NCBI RefSeq assembly: GCF_037094685.1
Contig: NZ_CP146614.1
Span: 1,426,001 to 1,490,000 of the forward strand
From: Massilia sp. METH4
Lineage (GTDB): Bacteria; Pseudomonadota; Gammaproteobacteria; Burkholderiales; Burkholderiaceae_D
DNA: 64,000 bases
Reading direction: 5' to 3'
The translations under genes and the position numbers were made by a program. The notes beneath the pieces are model-generated. The model made no database searches and was not told where the DNA came from. It saw only the letters and a list, made by a program, of their open reading frames with translations. The stretch's first letter is position 1; each line of letters begins with the position of its first letter. Below are positions 1 to 10,626 of the stretch, one piece after another.

Positions 1-1398
<1,398 letters not shown>

Positions 1399-1568
1399 AA
1401 TCTCTGTTGTCTCGGCATTGCTGCCGAGGGTCATTCACTCAAAATACTGACGAATCATCCGAAGATGATTACGTTTATTTTGCGTGAACGTTTGATGCTA
1501 TATATTTTGAGCTTCGGGACCGAAGTCCCGGGCACATCATCAAACGCCCACACTTATCGACTGTTGAT

Positions 1569-1578
1569 TGTTAAAGAA
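1569..1578 (-). promoter_or_regulatory. rrn leader boxA antitermination site, first operon
   Basis: On the minus strand the leader carries TTCTTTAACA, matching the boxA core (TGCTCTTTAACA) bound by NusB-S10 for rRNA antitermination. It lies about 170 bases upstream of the 16S 5' end. The same element recurs in the second operon leader and in the 16S-23S spacer. Confidence 0.7.
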
Positions 1579-1657
1579 TTCTGCCCTTGAAGGCTTGCTA
1601 CCGAACCGCTTGAGCTCGTCGACAAATCGTTGTGTTTGTCAGCAGCAGAGAGATGAG

Positions 1658-1686
1658 ATTATGCGGTGTTTCGTGCAGCTCGTCAA
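1658..1686 (-). promoter_or_regulatory. rRNA operon promoter, first operon
   Basis: Minus strand: -35 TTGACG (complement of 1681-1686), a 17-base spacer, and -10 CATAAT (complement of 1658-1663). It is followed by a conserved initiating region (CTCATCTCTCTGCTGCTGAC). The same -35/17/-10 arrangement stands before the second rRNA operon although the spacer sequences differ, which supports function. The region 1399-1657 is the transcribed leader. Confidence 0.75.
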
Positions 1687-1864
1687 CCCCTCGGTTTGTA
1701 TCGCAATGTTGCTCAAGCGATTCAAACATCCTGTCGCATCGTTTCGTTTTCACGGCTGCGTTGCGGCAGGGACAGAACTATAGCAAATGGCGAATGCCTG
1801 CGCAAGTCCGGCGGCATAATTTTAGCCATCGCGGTATAGTCTTGACACTATTGCGAGCTCATCC

Positions 1865-3970
1865 ATGCGACCTCCCTCCTTATTACACATTGCCGCCGCT
1901 ATCGGCGCGGCCTACTCCGCCTGCGCTGGTGCTGCGGAACCATTTGCCGATGTAGTCGTCATCACGGCCAGCCGTATCGAACACAGCAGCTTTGAGCTGC
2001 CGGCTGCGATCGACGTGATCGACGCCGCTCGCGTTCGCGATGCCCAGTTGCGAGTCAATGCCTCGGAATCCCTGGTAGCGATACCGGGCCTGGTGGTGCA
2101 AAACCGTCAGAACTACGCGCAGGACCTGCAGATTTCCTCCCGCGGCTTCGGCGCCCGCTCCGCCTTTGGCGTGCGCGGCGTTCGTCTGATCGCCGACGGT
2201 ATTCCCGCGACGATGCCGGATGGCCAGGGCCAGGCTGCCACCTTCAACCTGGACCGTGCCCAGCGCATCGAAGTGCTGCGCGGCCCCTTCTCCGCGCTGT
2301 ACGGCAATCATTCGGGTGGCGTCGTCCAGCTCTTCACGGAAGAAGGCCGGGAACCGGCATCGGTCGAAACATCGGTCATGGCCGGCAGCAACGGGCAGCG
2401 CAAGGTCGACCTCAGCACGCAGGGGCGTAGCGGAAAGATCGGTTATGTCGTGGATGTTTCGCGCTTCGAGACGGATGGCTATCGCGACCACAGCGCGGCG
2501 CGCCGCGACCAGCAATTCGCCAAGCTGACCGTGGCGCCGGATTCGCGCAGCAAACTTACCCTGGTGGCCAGCGGCCTGCGCCAGAAAGACACGGAGGATC
2601 CGCTGGGGGTGCAGTGGGCCACCTACGAGCGCGACCCGCGCGCAGGCGAGACCGATCCTACCGATACGGAAACGCCGAAGCGCACCTATGCCGATCGCTA
2701 CAACACCCGCAAGAGCATCGATCACCAGCAGGCCGGCGCCAGCTATGACATCTACTTCGGCGAAAACCGCCTGCACCTGATGGCCTACGGCGGCAACCGC
2801 GAAGTGGTGCAGTACCAGGCCTTTTCGCGCGGCTTCCAGGCGCCGGCCACCCATTCCGGCGGCGTAATCGACTTCGATCGCGATTTCTACGGCGCGGCCA
2901 TCAACTGGACGGATGTTCGCCGCTTCGACCAGGGGGTGCTGCGCACCACGGTGGGCCTCGATTACGACCGCTCGAAAGACGACCGCAAAGGCTATGAGAA
3001 TTTCGCCGGCTCCCAGCTGGGTGTGAGAGGTAACCTGCGGCGCGACGAGGAAGACGTCGTCTCCAATGTCGATCCCTATGTGCAGACGGAATGGCAGAGC
3101 GGCCCATGGCGCCTGACCGCAGGCGTGCGGCACAGCCGCGTGAAAGTGGAAGTCGACGACCGCTTCTTCGTCAACGGTAATGACAGCGGCGACCTGACGT
3201 TCACGCGCACGACGCCCGTGCTGGGCGCACTGTACAAGGTGACGCCCGACCTCAACGTATATGTAAGCGCCGCGCGGGGCTTCGAGACGCCGACGCTGAA
3301 CGAACTGTTCTACTCCGGCACGGCCGGCGGCTTCAATTACGATCTGCGCCCGGCACGCAGTACCCATCTGGAAGCGGGCACCAAGTTCCGCGTGGCCGAA
3401 AACACGCGCATCGACGCGGCCCTGTTCGAAGTCCGCACGCGCGACGAAGTGGTGGTCGACGCCTCCAGCGGAGGGCGCACGAGTTACCGCAACGCCAGCA
3501 AGACACTGCGGCAGGGGATCGAAGTTTCCGTCGATTCCTCCTGGTCCGGCGGTTTCTCGGCCCGCGTGGCGCTGACGGGCCTGCGCGCGGTGTACGACCA
3601 GGCCTTCGGCAATGTCGCCGAAGGCAGCAGGCTGCCCGGCGTGGCACGCACCACGGCTTACGGCGAACTGGCCTGGAAGGATGCGGGCGGTCGCTTCGGC
3701 GCGGCAGTGGAAGCGCTGGCCAACGGTAAAGTCTACGCCGAGGATACGAACCGGGAAAAGGCGGCGCCGGGCTATGGCTTGCTCAACCTGCGCTTCACGG
3801 CAATGCAGCCGATCGGCGGCTGGCGGTTGAAGGAGTTCATCCGACTGAACAACCTGCTCGACAAGCAGTACGTGGGCTCCGTGATCGTGGGCGACACGAA
3901 CAGGCGCTATTACGAAGCGGCGCCGGACCGCAACTGGCAGGCGGGATTCAGCGCGCAGTATCTTTTCTAG
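1865..3970 (+). CDS. pqqU: TonB-dependent receptor, PqqU/YncD-like
   Basis: A 701-residue outer-membrane receptor for TonB-driven uptake. Residues 1-24 form a signal peptide (hydrophobic run, cleavage near AGA-AEP), and a possible TonB box DVVVITASR follows at about 29. The plug domain contains RGFGARSAFGVRGVRL, DGIPATMPDGQGQ and EVLRGPFSALYG, the arrangement typical of the YncD/PqqU family, whose E. coli member takes up the cofactor PQQ. The remainder is a 22-strand-type barrel ending in an aromatic residue (QYLF). The substrate is inferred from the plug only; a siderophore-type ligand is possible. No clear ribosome binding site precedes the ATG. Its 3' end overlaps the convergent rtcA by 23 bases. 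It is divergent from the rRNA promoter. Confidence 0.85.
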   Translation: MRPPSLLHIAAAIGAAYSACAGAAEPFADVVVITASRIEHSSFELPAAIDVIDAARVRDAQLRVNASESLVAIPGLVVQNRQNYAQDLQISSRGFGARSAFGVRGVRLIADGIPATMPDGQGQAATFNLDRAQRIEVLRGPFSALYGNHSGGVVQLFTEEGREPASVETSVMAGSNGQRKVDLSTQGRSGKIGYVVDVSRFETDGYRDHSAARRDQQFAKLTVAPDSRSKLTLVASGLRQKDTEDPLGVQWATYERDPRAGETDPTDTETPKRTYADRYNTRKSIDHQQAGASYDIYFGENRLHLMAYGGNREVVQYQAFSRGFQAPATHSGGVIDFDRDFYGAAINWTDVRRFDQGVLRTTVGLDYDRSKDDRKGYENFAGSQLGVRGNLRRDEEDVVSNVDPYVQTEWQSGPWRLTAGVRHSRVKVEVDDRFFVNGNDSGDLTFTRTTPVLGALYKVTPDLNVYVSAARGFETPTLNELFYSGTAGGFNYDLRPARSTHLEAGTKFRVAENTRIDAALFEVRTRDEVVVDASSGGRTSYRNASKTLRQGIEVSVDSSWSGGFSARVALTGLRAVYDQAFGNVAEGSRLPGVARTTAYGELAWKDAGGRFGAAVEALANGKVYAEDTNREKAAPGYGLLNLRFTAMQPIGGWRLKEFIRLNNLLDKQYVGSVIVGDTNRRYYEAAPDRNWQAGFSAQYLF

Positions 3971-4991
3971 CGCCTTGAGGTCTGACGGTGCACGTGCTGT
4001 ACCGCTCCCCCGCCTCGAACGACACGTGCACCGGCAGGAACTGCGCGATCACCTCGGCATTGGTGATCGCGTGCTGCGACACGTGATCGAGCGTGTAGCT
4101 GCCGCCGCCTGCCAGGGCCAGCGGCAGCATCAGCTGGTCGCCCAGGTGTTCGCCCAGCGCCGCGCCGGAAATGAGGTAACGCTTCGCTTCGAGAATGGCA
4201 TCGCCGGCCACGTCCTCGGCGCGGCGGCGCTTCTCGCCCACCGATGAAAACACTTCTGTCACGTGCTCGCTCCGCAGCACGATCAGCACGGCATTGCCTG
4301 GCCCCTGGTCGTTTGCAAGAGGGTGGGCAAACAGCTGGTCGTCCCGCCAGTGCAAGCCCTTGCCGATGGATTCGAGCTCGCGGTGCGCGACCGCGAGTGG
4401 AATCGCCGCCACGTAGGCATCCGCCCGCCCTTCGCGCAGCGTGCCCCGCTCGGTGAGATGCAGCTGGGCCAGGCGTGCACATGGCCAGACAGCGGCGCAC
4501 ACTTCACCACCGCCGTTCGGATAGAAACCGAAACGCTTCAACTCGAAGTCGACCTGGGCGCCCATCGCCCTCAGCACAGGCACATAGGCATGCTCGATGA
4601 AATGGGCTGGCGGCGCCTTTGGATTGTGCGTGCCGCCACTGACCTTGATGACCGAGGGTACATCCGCATGCAGCAGCGCCGGAATCAGCGTCTGCAGCAC
4701 GAGCGTGGCACTGCCGGCTGTGCCGATGGCGAACTCGTAGATACCGCCCTTGATGCTGCGCGGCGAAAAGCTCAGCTCCGCGGAGCCGACTTCCGCATGG
4801 CTGACCTGCGCATCGCAAACGGTGGCAGCGGCACGCACTGCCATCAGGTGCTGCCGCATCAGGCCGGGCTTGGCCCGGTTGGCACGGATGTTTCGGATGT
4901 GGAATGGCTGGCCGGTGATCATCGACAGCGTCAGCGACGAGCGCAGGATCTGCCCGCCGCCCTCTCCCGTTGAACCATCGAGCTCGATCAT
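3948..4991 (-). CDS. rtcA: RNA 3'-terminal phosphate cyclase RtcA
   Basis: This 347-residue enzyme converts RNA 3'-phosphate ends to 2',3'-cyclic phosphates using ATP through an enzyme-AMP intermediate. The N-terminus IELDGSTGEGGGQILRSSL and the motif GEHLGDQLMLPLALAGGG, which holds the adenylylated histidine, are diagnostic. Length matches the family (about 340). It sits 12 bases downstream of rtcB in the same orientation, the classic rtcBA operon. The family is normally driven by RtcR and sigma-54, but no rtcR gene is in the window and I see no clear sigma-54 promoter upstream of rtcB. The 3' end overlaps the convergent TonB receptor gene. Confidence 0.95.
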   Translation of the reverse strand: MIELDGSTGEGGGQILRSSLTLSMITGQPFHIRNIRANRAKPGLMRQHLMAVRAAATVCDAQVSHAEVGSAELSFSPRSIKGGIYEFAIGTAGSATLVLQTLIPALLHADVPSVIKVSGGTHNPKAPPAHFIEHAYVPVLRAMGAQVDFELKRFGFYPNGGGEVCAAVWPCARLAQLHLTERGTLREGRADAYVAAIPLAVAHRELESIGKGLHWRDDQLFAHPLANDQGPGNAVLIVLRSEHVTEVFSSVGEKRRRAEDVAGDAILEAKRYLISGAALGEHLGDQLMLPLALAGGGSYTLDHVSQHAITNAEVIAQFLPVHVSFEAGERYSTCTVRPQGARKDTAR

Positions 4992-5003
4992 GTCGCTCGC
5001 CTT

Positions 5004-6236
5004 TCAACCTTTTACACAAACAACCTGCTTGAGTGTGTGCACCACCTCTACCAGATCGCGCTGCGCGTGCATCACGGCATCGATGTCCTTGTACGCCATC
5101 GGTATCTCGTCAACCACGCCCTCATCCTTCCGGCACTCCACGCCTTCGGTGGCGCGCGCCTGGTCCTCGCGCGTAAAGCGGCGCTTCGCCTCGCTACGGC
5201 TCATCGTGCGGCCCGCACCGTGACTGCAACTGGTGAAGCTTTCCTCGTTGCCCTTGCCGCGCACGATGTAGCTGCGCGCGCCCATCGAGCCGGGAATGAT
5301 GCCCAGCTCGCCGGCCTTGGCGGAGACGGCGCCCTTGCGCGTGACCAGCACGTCCTGGCCGAAATGGCGCTCCTTCTGCACGTAATTGTGATGGCAGTTG
5401 ACCGCTTCCACATGCGTCTCGAACGGCTTCCTGATCACCGCACGCACAGCCTGGATGAGGTTTTGCATCATCACCTCGCGATTCATGCGGGCGAACTTCT
5501 GCGCCCAGCCCACCGCTTCCACGTAATCGTCGTAATGCTGGGTACCTTCCTTCAGGTAGGCCAGGTCGCGGTCCGGAAGGTTGGACAGGTGCGTGCGCAT
5601 GTCCTTCTGCGCCAGTTCGATGAAGTGATTGCCGATCGCATTGCCCACGCCGCGCGAGCCCGAATGCAGCATCAGCCACACGGCGCCTTCCTCATCCAGG
5701 CAGACTTCGATGAAATGGTTGCCGGTGCCGAGCGTGCCCAGGTGCTTGTAGTTGTTGGTGTGCCGCAGCTTCGGCGTCTTGGCGCAGATGACGTCGAACT
5801 CGTCCTTCAATTGCCCCCACGCGGCGTCCACGGCGGACGGCGGGTTCTGCCACGACCCCTCGTCGCGCCCCTTGAAGCTGCGTGTCTTCGGCGACAGGCC
5901 GTGCGGAATCGCCCTTTCGATCGCGCTGCGCAACGGGCCCAGGTTGTCGGGCAGGTCGTTCGCCGTCAAGGTCGTCTTCGCGGCCATCATGCCGCAGCCG
6001 ATGTCCACGCCGACGGCCGCGGGAATGACGGCGCCCAGCGTGGGGATGACGCTGCCGATCGTCGAGCCCTTGCCGAGGTGGACGTCGGGCATCACGGCGA
6101 TATGCTTGTAAATGAAGGGCATCTTCGCCGTGTTCGCCAGCTGCTCCTTCGCCTCCGGCTCCACGGGCACGCCATGCGTCCACATCTTGACGGGACGGCC
6201 GCCCTTCACTTCGATGGTGTCGTAGTCTGCGCTCAT
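5004..6236 (-). CDS. rtcB: RNA-splicing ligase RtcB
   Basis: A 410-residue GTP- and Mn2+-dependent ligase that joins RNA 2',3'-cyclic phosphate or 3'-phosphate ends to 5'-OH ends during RNA repair. Visible family motifs are VGVDIGCGMMA (metal-binding Cys81), GTGNHFIEV, LHSGSRGVG, NCHHNYVQKE and, near the C-terminus, SCSHGAGR with the guanylylated histidine. Length equals that of E. coli RtcB. An AGGAGAG ribosome site lies just before the ATG. It is the first gene of rtcB-rtcA and lies between two rRNA operons; processed or damaged rRNA and tRNA are plausible substrates, which is inference. Confidence 0.97.
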   Translation of the reverse strand: MSADYDTIEVKGGRPVKMWTHGVPVEPEAKEQLANTAKMPFIYKHIAVMPDVHLGKGSTIGSVIPTLGAVIPAAVGVDIGCGMMAAKTTLTANDLPDNLGPLRSAIERAIPHGLSPKTRSFKGRDEGSWQNPPSAVDAAWGQLKDEFDVICAKTPKLRHTNNYKHLGTLGTGNHFIEVCLDEEGAVWLMLHSGSRGVGNAIGNHFIELAQKDMRTHLSNLPDRDLAYLKEGTQHYDDYVEAVGWAQKFARMNREVMMQNLIQAVRAVIRKPFETHVEAVNCHHNYVQKERHFGQDVLVTRKGAVSAKAGELGIIPGSMGARSYIVRGKGNEESFTSCSHGAGRTMSRSEAKRRFTREDQARATEGVECRKDEGVVDEIPMAYKDIDAVMHAQRDLVEVVHTLKQVVCVKG

Positions 6237-6287
6237 GCTGCTCTCCTGCCGGCATTATCTTCGATCCGGCTGGAGAGGCGCACACGA

Positions 6288-8312
6288 TCAATAACTGCCG
6301 AGTGCCTTCCCGAACCTGATGAGCCACAACCTGCTCGGCCGTTCCATATCGGTACCGCGCGCGACCCGGATCGTGTTGGCGGTATTGCACCCGGCCGCGC
6401 TGCTGGCGACGATGTCGCCGTTCGCGTTGGCATTGCACTTGGTGACGTCGGCGTCGGCAATGGCGTCGCCTGCCGCCGTGAACAGTCTGGTCCTCAAGCC
6501 GAAATCATTGTCGTTTGCGATCGCCAACGTGTTCGCATCGACGAGCGTCAGCCCTTCCGCCTTCTCGGCCAGCCAGCCGATGGCGTTCAGGTCCAGCAGC
6601 TGCGTCTTCTTCATCGGCACGACCTTCGACCAATCGGCGCCATTGACTGCCGCGCCGGACATCGAGCTCTTTTCCAGGTCGGAGGTGCCGGCATTGAAGG
6701 CTTCGGCGGCAACGTCGGTGGCGGCGCCGATTTCAACCAGCATCAGCTTGTTGAAAACCTTGCCTTTCGGGTCGGCGCCCTGTTCGATGACGATGAACTT
6801 GCCGTTGCCCAGTGCGACCACGTCGCCGAGCTTGGCGTTGCCGGTACGGCCATCCTGGTAGTCCCCGGCGGCGATCGGATATGCGTACATCCTTGTCGTC
6901 GTGCCGGTCTTCGGATCGAATTCAATCCAGCGCGTGAAGCGCGCGAAGCGTTCCACCTGTTCGCTCTTGCCGGTAACGGCGTACGGAGCGCTGCCATCGC
7001 TCAGCGGACTTTGCAGGAAGCCGTGCAACTTGTCGGTCGAGGCATCGAGCGTCAGACCCTCCATGCCGCGGTTTGCGCGGCGCTTTGCGAAGATCGCGGG
7101 CAAGCCGCTGCCGGGCGCGTACCTGTTCTGGATCACGCCGGTGACCGCATCGACCTTGACGATGAAGGGACCGTATTCATCGGATATCCACAGCGCATTG
7201 CGCTGCTTGTCGAAGACAACAGCTTCGCTGTCGATGCCGTTCGCGTCGAATTTCGCCTTCGTGGAAGAATCGAACTTCATCGCGTCCATGACCGGCACTT
7301 CGGCCGAATTGCCGAGCGAGCCTTCCGGAATCGGCAGGCCGGTCGCATTGACCGCGGCCGATACCTTGATCGGCATGGTCGATTGCAGCACGGCGCCGGC
7401 CTTGCCCACCGTAATCAGGCCGACCGAGGGCGCAAAGGATGGTGCGGGGAAGATCTTGCTGCCGGTCGTGCCGGTGCCGCCGGGCGAGGGAACACCCGGG
7501 CCGTCGCCATTCGGGCCTCGGTCGGTCAGGCCGTAGAACTCCAGGTCGCCGTTGGCATTCGTGCCCTTGAACGCGAGCGAGGAGCCGTACGACGGCAGGA
7601 AGCCCTGGGGGAATTCCTCCTTTACCCGGGCATTCGTGCCTTCGTAAGGAATGTAGTACTTGCTGTCGGCCTGGATCTGGTAGCGCGTCACGCTGACTTC
7701 GACGGCCCCCTGGACGAATTTCTCCACGGCGGGGCTGCCGAGCTTCGCCGCGAGCGTATCCTCGAAATGTTCGCGAACGAGCATGCGGCGGTCGGCGTCC
7801 ACCGTGCGCGCTGCGTACTTGCCGCCTGCCGCGGCGAGCAAGGGTGCAAGGGCGGCGTTGAACGCCTCCGCCGGGCTGGCGAAGTCCAACGATATGCCAG
7901 CCATCGCGGCGCGCGTCTCGGCCGCGATGCGGATGCCGTTCGAAGGATCGCCGTCGTCGTCGAGCAGCTGGAGCGCGAGCAGGCGGTTGACGACCTTGAC
8001 ATCGTGGACATCCGCAGTGCCTGCCAGTTGCAGCGGCGTGATCGTGGCCGCGCAGGACGCACTGCCAAGGGCAATGCCGCCGATCGCGAAGCTGACCGCC
8101 TCCCCTTGTGCGCAGGTGAACTCACCCTTCGCTCCCGTCGCGGCACGGGCCGCGGTGCCGGCCACGTAGTCCACGCCGTCCACGGCGGCATCGAGGAAGA
8201 CGCCGCTGATACGGTTTTGCACGGGCGCGGGGGCGGCAGGCGCATCGCTGTCACCGCCGCACGCGGCCAGCGCAACGGCCAGGGATAACAGCGACAGGTG
8301 GGGGAACTTCAT
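6288..8312 (-). CDS. Phytase-like (esterase-like) domain lipoprotein
   Basis: A predicted lipoprotein of 674 residues. The chosen ATG gives a signal peptide with lipobox ALAAC (Cys18) and has a GAGG site upstream; longer in-frame starts would bury the signal peptide. Residues 30-150 form a domain often found in such lipoproteins (G-V-F-L-D-A pattern, then G-E-F-T-C then IGGIALG). The rest resembles the 'esterase-like activity of phytase' beta-propeller family: YGLTDRGPNGDG, IDSEAVVFD, LWISDEYGPFIVKVD and RGMEGLTLD are visible. It probably acts on phosphate or phosphoester substrates outside the inner membrane, but the substrate is unknown. It lies 51 bases upstream of rtcB, same strand, with no shared role apparent. 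Confidence 0.85.
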   Translation of the reverse strand: MKFPHLSLLSLAVALAACGGDSDAPAAPAPVQNRISGVFLDAAVDGVDYVAGTAARAATGAKGEFTCAQGEAVSFAIGGIALGSASCAATITPLQLAGTADVHDVKVVNRLLALQLLDDDGDPSNGIRIAAETRAAMAGISLDFASPAEAFNAALAPLLAAAGGKYAARTVDADRRMLVREHFEDTLAAKLGSPAVEKFVQGAVEVSVTRYQIQADSKYYIPYEGTNARVKEEFPQGFLPSYGSSLAFKGTNANGDLEFYGLTDRGPNGDGPGVPSPGGTGTTGSKIFPAPSFAPSVGLITVGKAGAVLQSTMPIKVSAAVNATGLPIPEGSLGNSAEVPVMDAMKFDSSTKAKFDANGIDSEAVVFDKQRNALWISDEYGPFIVKVDAVTGVIQNRYAPGSGLPAIFAKRRANRGMEGLTLDASTDKLHGFLQSPLSDGSAPYAVTGKSEQVERFARFTRWIEFDPKTGTTTRMYAYPIAAGDYQDGRTGNAKLGDVVALGNGKFIVIEQGADPKGKVFNKLMLVEIGAATDVAAEAFNAGTSDLEKSSMSGAAVNGADWSKVVPMKKTQLLDLNAIGWLAEKAEGLTLVDANTLAIANDNDFGLRTRLFTAAGDAIADADVTKCNANANGDIVASSAAGCNTANTIRVARGTDMERPSRLWLIRFGKALGSY

Positions 8313-8446
8313 GCGGACCTCATCGAATGAAAAGGCGCAGTCTACGAGGTCGCAATGACGGGCCGATGACATCCCCCCGCCCATTCGGGCCTGGCAGCAG
8401 AAGCACCCCGGGAGGCACTGTATTCCCTTCCGGTCGGTCGCGCTTT

Positions 8447-9364
8447 TCAATGGCCGGGATGCGCCCCCACGTGCTCGCGGGCGTACTGGCTCGGCGGCAG
8501 TCCCGCATGGCGTGTGAACGCCACGCTGAACGTGCTTGCGGAACTGTAGCCGACACGTTCGGCCACCTCCGCGATGTTGCAGGCGTTGTGGCGGAGGAGG
8601 TCCTTCGCCAGGGCCATTCGCCAGGCCAGCAGATACTCCATCGGCGCGATGCCTACCGCCCGGCTGAACCGTTCGAAAAACGCGGAGCGCGACAGCGCAG
8701 CCTCTTTCGCAAGCTGGGCAATCGTCCAGGCCCTGGCCGGATGTTCATGCATGCGCCGTATCGCGGCCGACAGGCGCACGTCCGCAAGCGCGCGCAAGAG
8801 GCCAGGCGATGCGCCGGTCTCCGCGCTGGAGCGCAGGGCTTCGATCAGCAGTACCTCGAGCAGTCGCGCCAACACCACCTCGCGGCCAGCGCGCTGTGCC
8901 CGGGATTCGTCGCGCACGAGCTGCACCAGCGTCGCCAGGCGCTGTTCGCCGCGCACATGCACGAGCTCCGGCAGCAGCGAAACCAGCAGCGCGGCATCGG
9001 CGGAACGGAAGACGCAATGGCCGACGACGAGGTGGGTGTCGGGTACGGCGCTCGCATCGCCCAGCCGGAATTCACCAGGCCGCAACTCCACGGGGCTGGT
9101 GTGGAAAGCGGCCGGCCCGACGGTAGCGAGGCTGGTCATCGAAAAATCGTGCGCGGCCGGTATGAGGACGAAGTCGCCCTGCCGCAGCGTCACCGGCTCG
9201 CGTACGCCTGCGGCAAGCCGGCATGCGCCCTCCAGGACGACGCAATAGAACGGATGCCCCGCATCCGAACGGCGCACACCCCATGCGCCCGCACCACTGA
9301 CGACCTTCGAGTGCGTCGTAACTGGCTGGAGCAGCGTCACTATCTCGGCAAGGGGATCGGTCAT
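8447..9364 (-). CDS. AraC-family transcriptional regulator (cupin type)
   Basis: A 305-residue regulator. The N-terminal half is an AraC-type cupin sensor (DAGHPFYCVVLEG, LRQGDFVLIPAAHDF). The C-terminal 100 residues are the double helix-turn-helix with WTIAQLAKEAALSRSAFFERF and ICNIAEVAERVGYSS-like segments (here CNIAEVAERVGYSSASTFS). A much longer open frame exists upstream, but the ATG at 9364 starts exactly where cupin homology begins. It is divergent from the short-chain dehydrogenase gene with a 90-base gap, the common arrangement for a regulator controlling its neighbour. The effector is unknown. Confidence 0.9.
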   Translation of the reverse strand: MTDPLAEIVTLLQPVTTHSKVVSGAGAWGVRRSDAGHPFYCVVLEGACRLAAGVREPVTLRQGDFVLIPAAHDFSMTSLATVGPAAFHTSPVELRPGEFRLGDASAVPDTHLVVGHCVFRSADAALLVSLLPELVHVRGEQRLATLVQLVRDESRAQRAGREVVLARLLEVLLIEALRSSAETGASPGLLRALADVRLSAAIRRMHEHPARAWTIAQLAKEAALSRSAFFERFSRAVGIAPMEYLLAWRMALAKDLLRHNACNIAEVAERVGYSSASTFSVAFTRHAGLPPSQYAREHVGAHPGH

Positions 9365-9454
9365 GGACTGATTCAAATGTTTTCTGGACTTTCGATTGTA
9401 GCAAGTCCGGCCGTTGTGCCCTATCGTCTCAGTACACCCACACAAGGAGTTTTC

Positions 9455-10210
9455 ATGAATACTGTCCTGATCACAGGTTGCTCGTCCGGCTTTGGCCTCG
9501 AAACCGCACGCTACTTTCTCGACCGGGAGTGGCGCGTCATCGCCACGATGCGCTCGCCCGCTGCCTCCACCCTGCCGTCTTCCGACAGACTGCTGACACT
9601 CGCGCTCGACGTTACCGACGCGGCGAGCATACAACGCGCAGTAGAGGCCGCGGGACCGATCGATGTCCTCGTGAACAACGCGGGGTTCGGGGCGATGACA
9701 CCGTTCGAATCGACGCCGATCGAAACGGCCCGCGCGCTCTTCGAAACGAATACATTGGGTACGATGGCATTGACCCAGGCGGTGCTGCCGCAATTCAGGG
9801 AACGCAAGGCCGGCGTGATCGTCAACGTTACGTCGATCGTCACGGAGCGGCCATTCCCGCTGCTTTCCGTGTACACCGCCAGCAAGGCGGCCGTCAACGC
9901 GTTCAGTGCGTCGCTCGCGCTGGAGCTTGCGCAGTTCGACGTGCGCGTACACGTCGTGCAGCCGGGCCGGGCGCCGAGCACCCAGTTTGGCGACAACGCA
10001 AGGGCAAGAACGACAGCCGGGATCTCCGACGCATATGCCGACTTCGCGCATGAGATATTTTCCGGCATCGCGCCGGACGCGCCCACCACACGTGCGATCG
10101 ACGTGGCTGAAGCTGTGTGGCGCGCCGCGACCGATCCCACTTGCCCGCCCCGCCTGGCCGCCGGAGCGGACGCGGTGGCGCTTGCGGCGGCCGTGGCTAC
10201 GCAAGGCTAA
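9455..10210 (+). CDS. Short-chain dehydrogenase/reductase (SDR)
   Basis: A 251-residue classical SDR oxidoreductase using NAD(P)H. The Rossmann motif TGCSSGFG lies at residues 7-14, NNAG near residue 75, a catalytic serine in VTSIV, and YTASK with Tyr140 and Lys144. The ATG is preceded by AAGGAG at a good distance, so the longer open frame upstream is not coding. The adjacent divergent AraC-type gene is the likely regulator. The substrate cannot be read from sequence. Transcription probably stops at the bidirectional hairpins from 10545 onward. Confidence 0.92.
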   Translation: MNTVLITGCSSGFGLETARYFLDREWRVIATMRSPAASTLPSSDRLLTLALDVTDAASIQRAVEAAGPIDVLVNNAGFGAMTPFESTPIETARALFETNTLGTMALTQAVLPQFRERKAGVIVNVTSIVTERPFPLLSVYTASKAAVNAFSASLALELAQFDVRVHVVQPGRAPSTQFGDNARARTTAGISDAYADFAHEIFSGIAPDAPTTRAIDVAEAVWRAATDPTCPPRLAAGADAVALAAAVATQG

Positions 10211-10540
10211 CGGCCGGTTGAAGATGGCGGTGCGTTGCACCGATCATGCCGGGGGGAACCGTTCGCACCGGCGGTGTCGCAACCTGCACTCGTGCTGATC
10301 TCCCGGCAGCATCATGGCGATCCTGGCGGGAGGCCGCACGCTATCGGCAACCGCCAGCTTGCGTCGACGCCAGGAAGAACCGGCCATTGGTCCAGTGTGA
10401 TCCGGTGCGGACGCGCCGGCCTGTACGGCGCGCGGGATCTGCGTGGGGGGCCGTGGATTCCAATCAAGTCAGCTTCGATTTCACGCTTTGCTGCCGCCGG
10501 CCGGGAATAGAGCGCGCTCAAGAATATACGGACGCGCAAA
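10211..10540. other. Intergenic spacer without recognisable gene
   Basis: About 330 bases between the SDR gene and the rRNA terminator array. Open frames here lack a ribosome site and family features. I see no promoter, repeat or RNA gene in it. Confidence 0.5.
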
Positions 10541-10544
10541 TGAA

Positions 10545-10576
10545 AAAAGCCCGCAGCGATCACGCTACGGGCTTTT
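10545..10576. terminator. Hairpin terminator, distal copy A
   Basis: Stem AAAAGCCCG / CGGGCTTTT extended by AGCG / CGCT around an ATCA loop. It has A-runs on one side and T-runs on the other, so it can stop transcription from both sides. A nearly identical copy lies at 10717-10746. Confidence 0.75.
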
Positions 10577-10581
10577 CTCGG

Positions 10582-10625
10582 AATAACAGCCTGACGATAA
10601 CTTACTTTCACACTGGTTGCAGCAG
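10582..10625 (-). pseudogene. Duplicated 3' fragment of 5S rRNA
   Basis: About 44 bases nearly identical to the 3' end of the intact 5S gene and its flank (10941-10984; one difference is CTTACTTT against CCTACTTT). It starts with AATAACAGCCTGACGATAA and stops in the middle of the molecule, so it cannot make a functional 5S RNA. It is flanked by terminator copies, which suggests tandem duplication of the operon end. Confidence 0.8.
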
Positions 10626-10626
10626 T

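Noticed and set aside
1844..1850. TTGACA just before the TonB receptor ATG as a promoter -35
   Set aside because: It is only about 15-20 bases from the ATG, leaving no room for a -10 and a leader.
6237..6300. Sigma-54 promoter for rtcBA
   Set aside because: I looked for TGGCAC-N5-TTGC on the minus strand upstream of rtcB; only partial GGCAC matches without a proper partner were seen.
5037..8288. A 1083-codon plus-strand open frame
   Set aside because: It is antisense to rtcB and the phytase-like gene, has Arg/His/Ala-rich composition typical of shadow frames in GC-rich DNA, and shows no domain.
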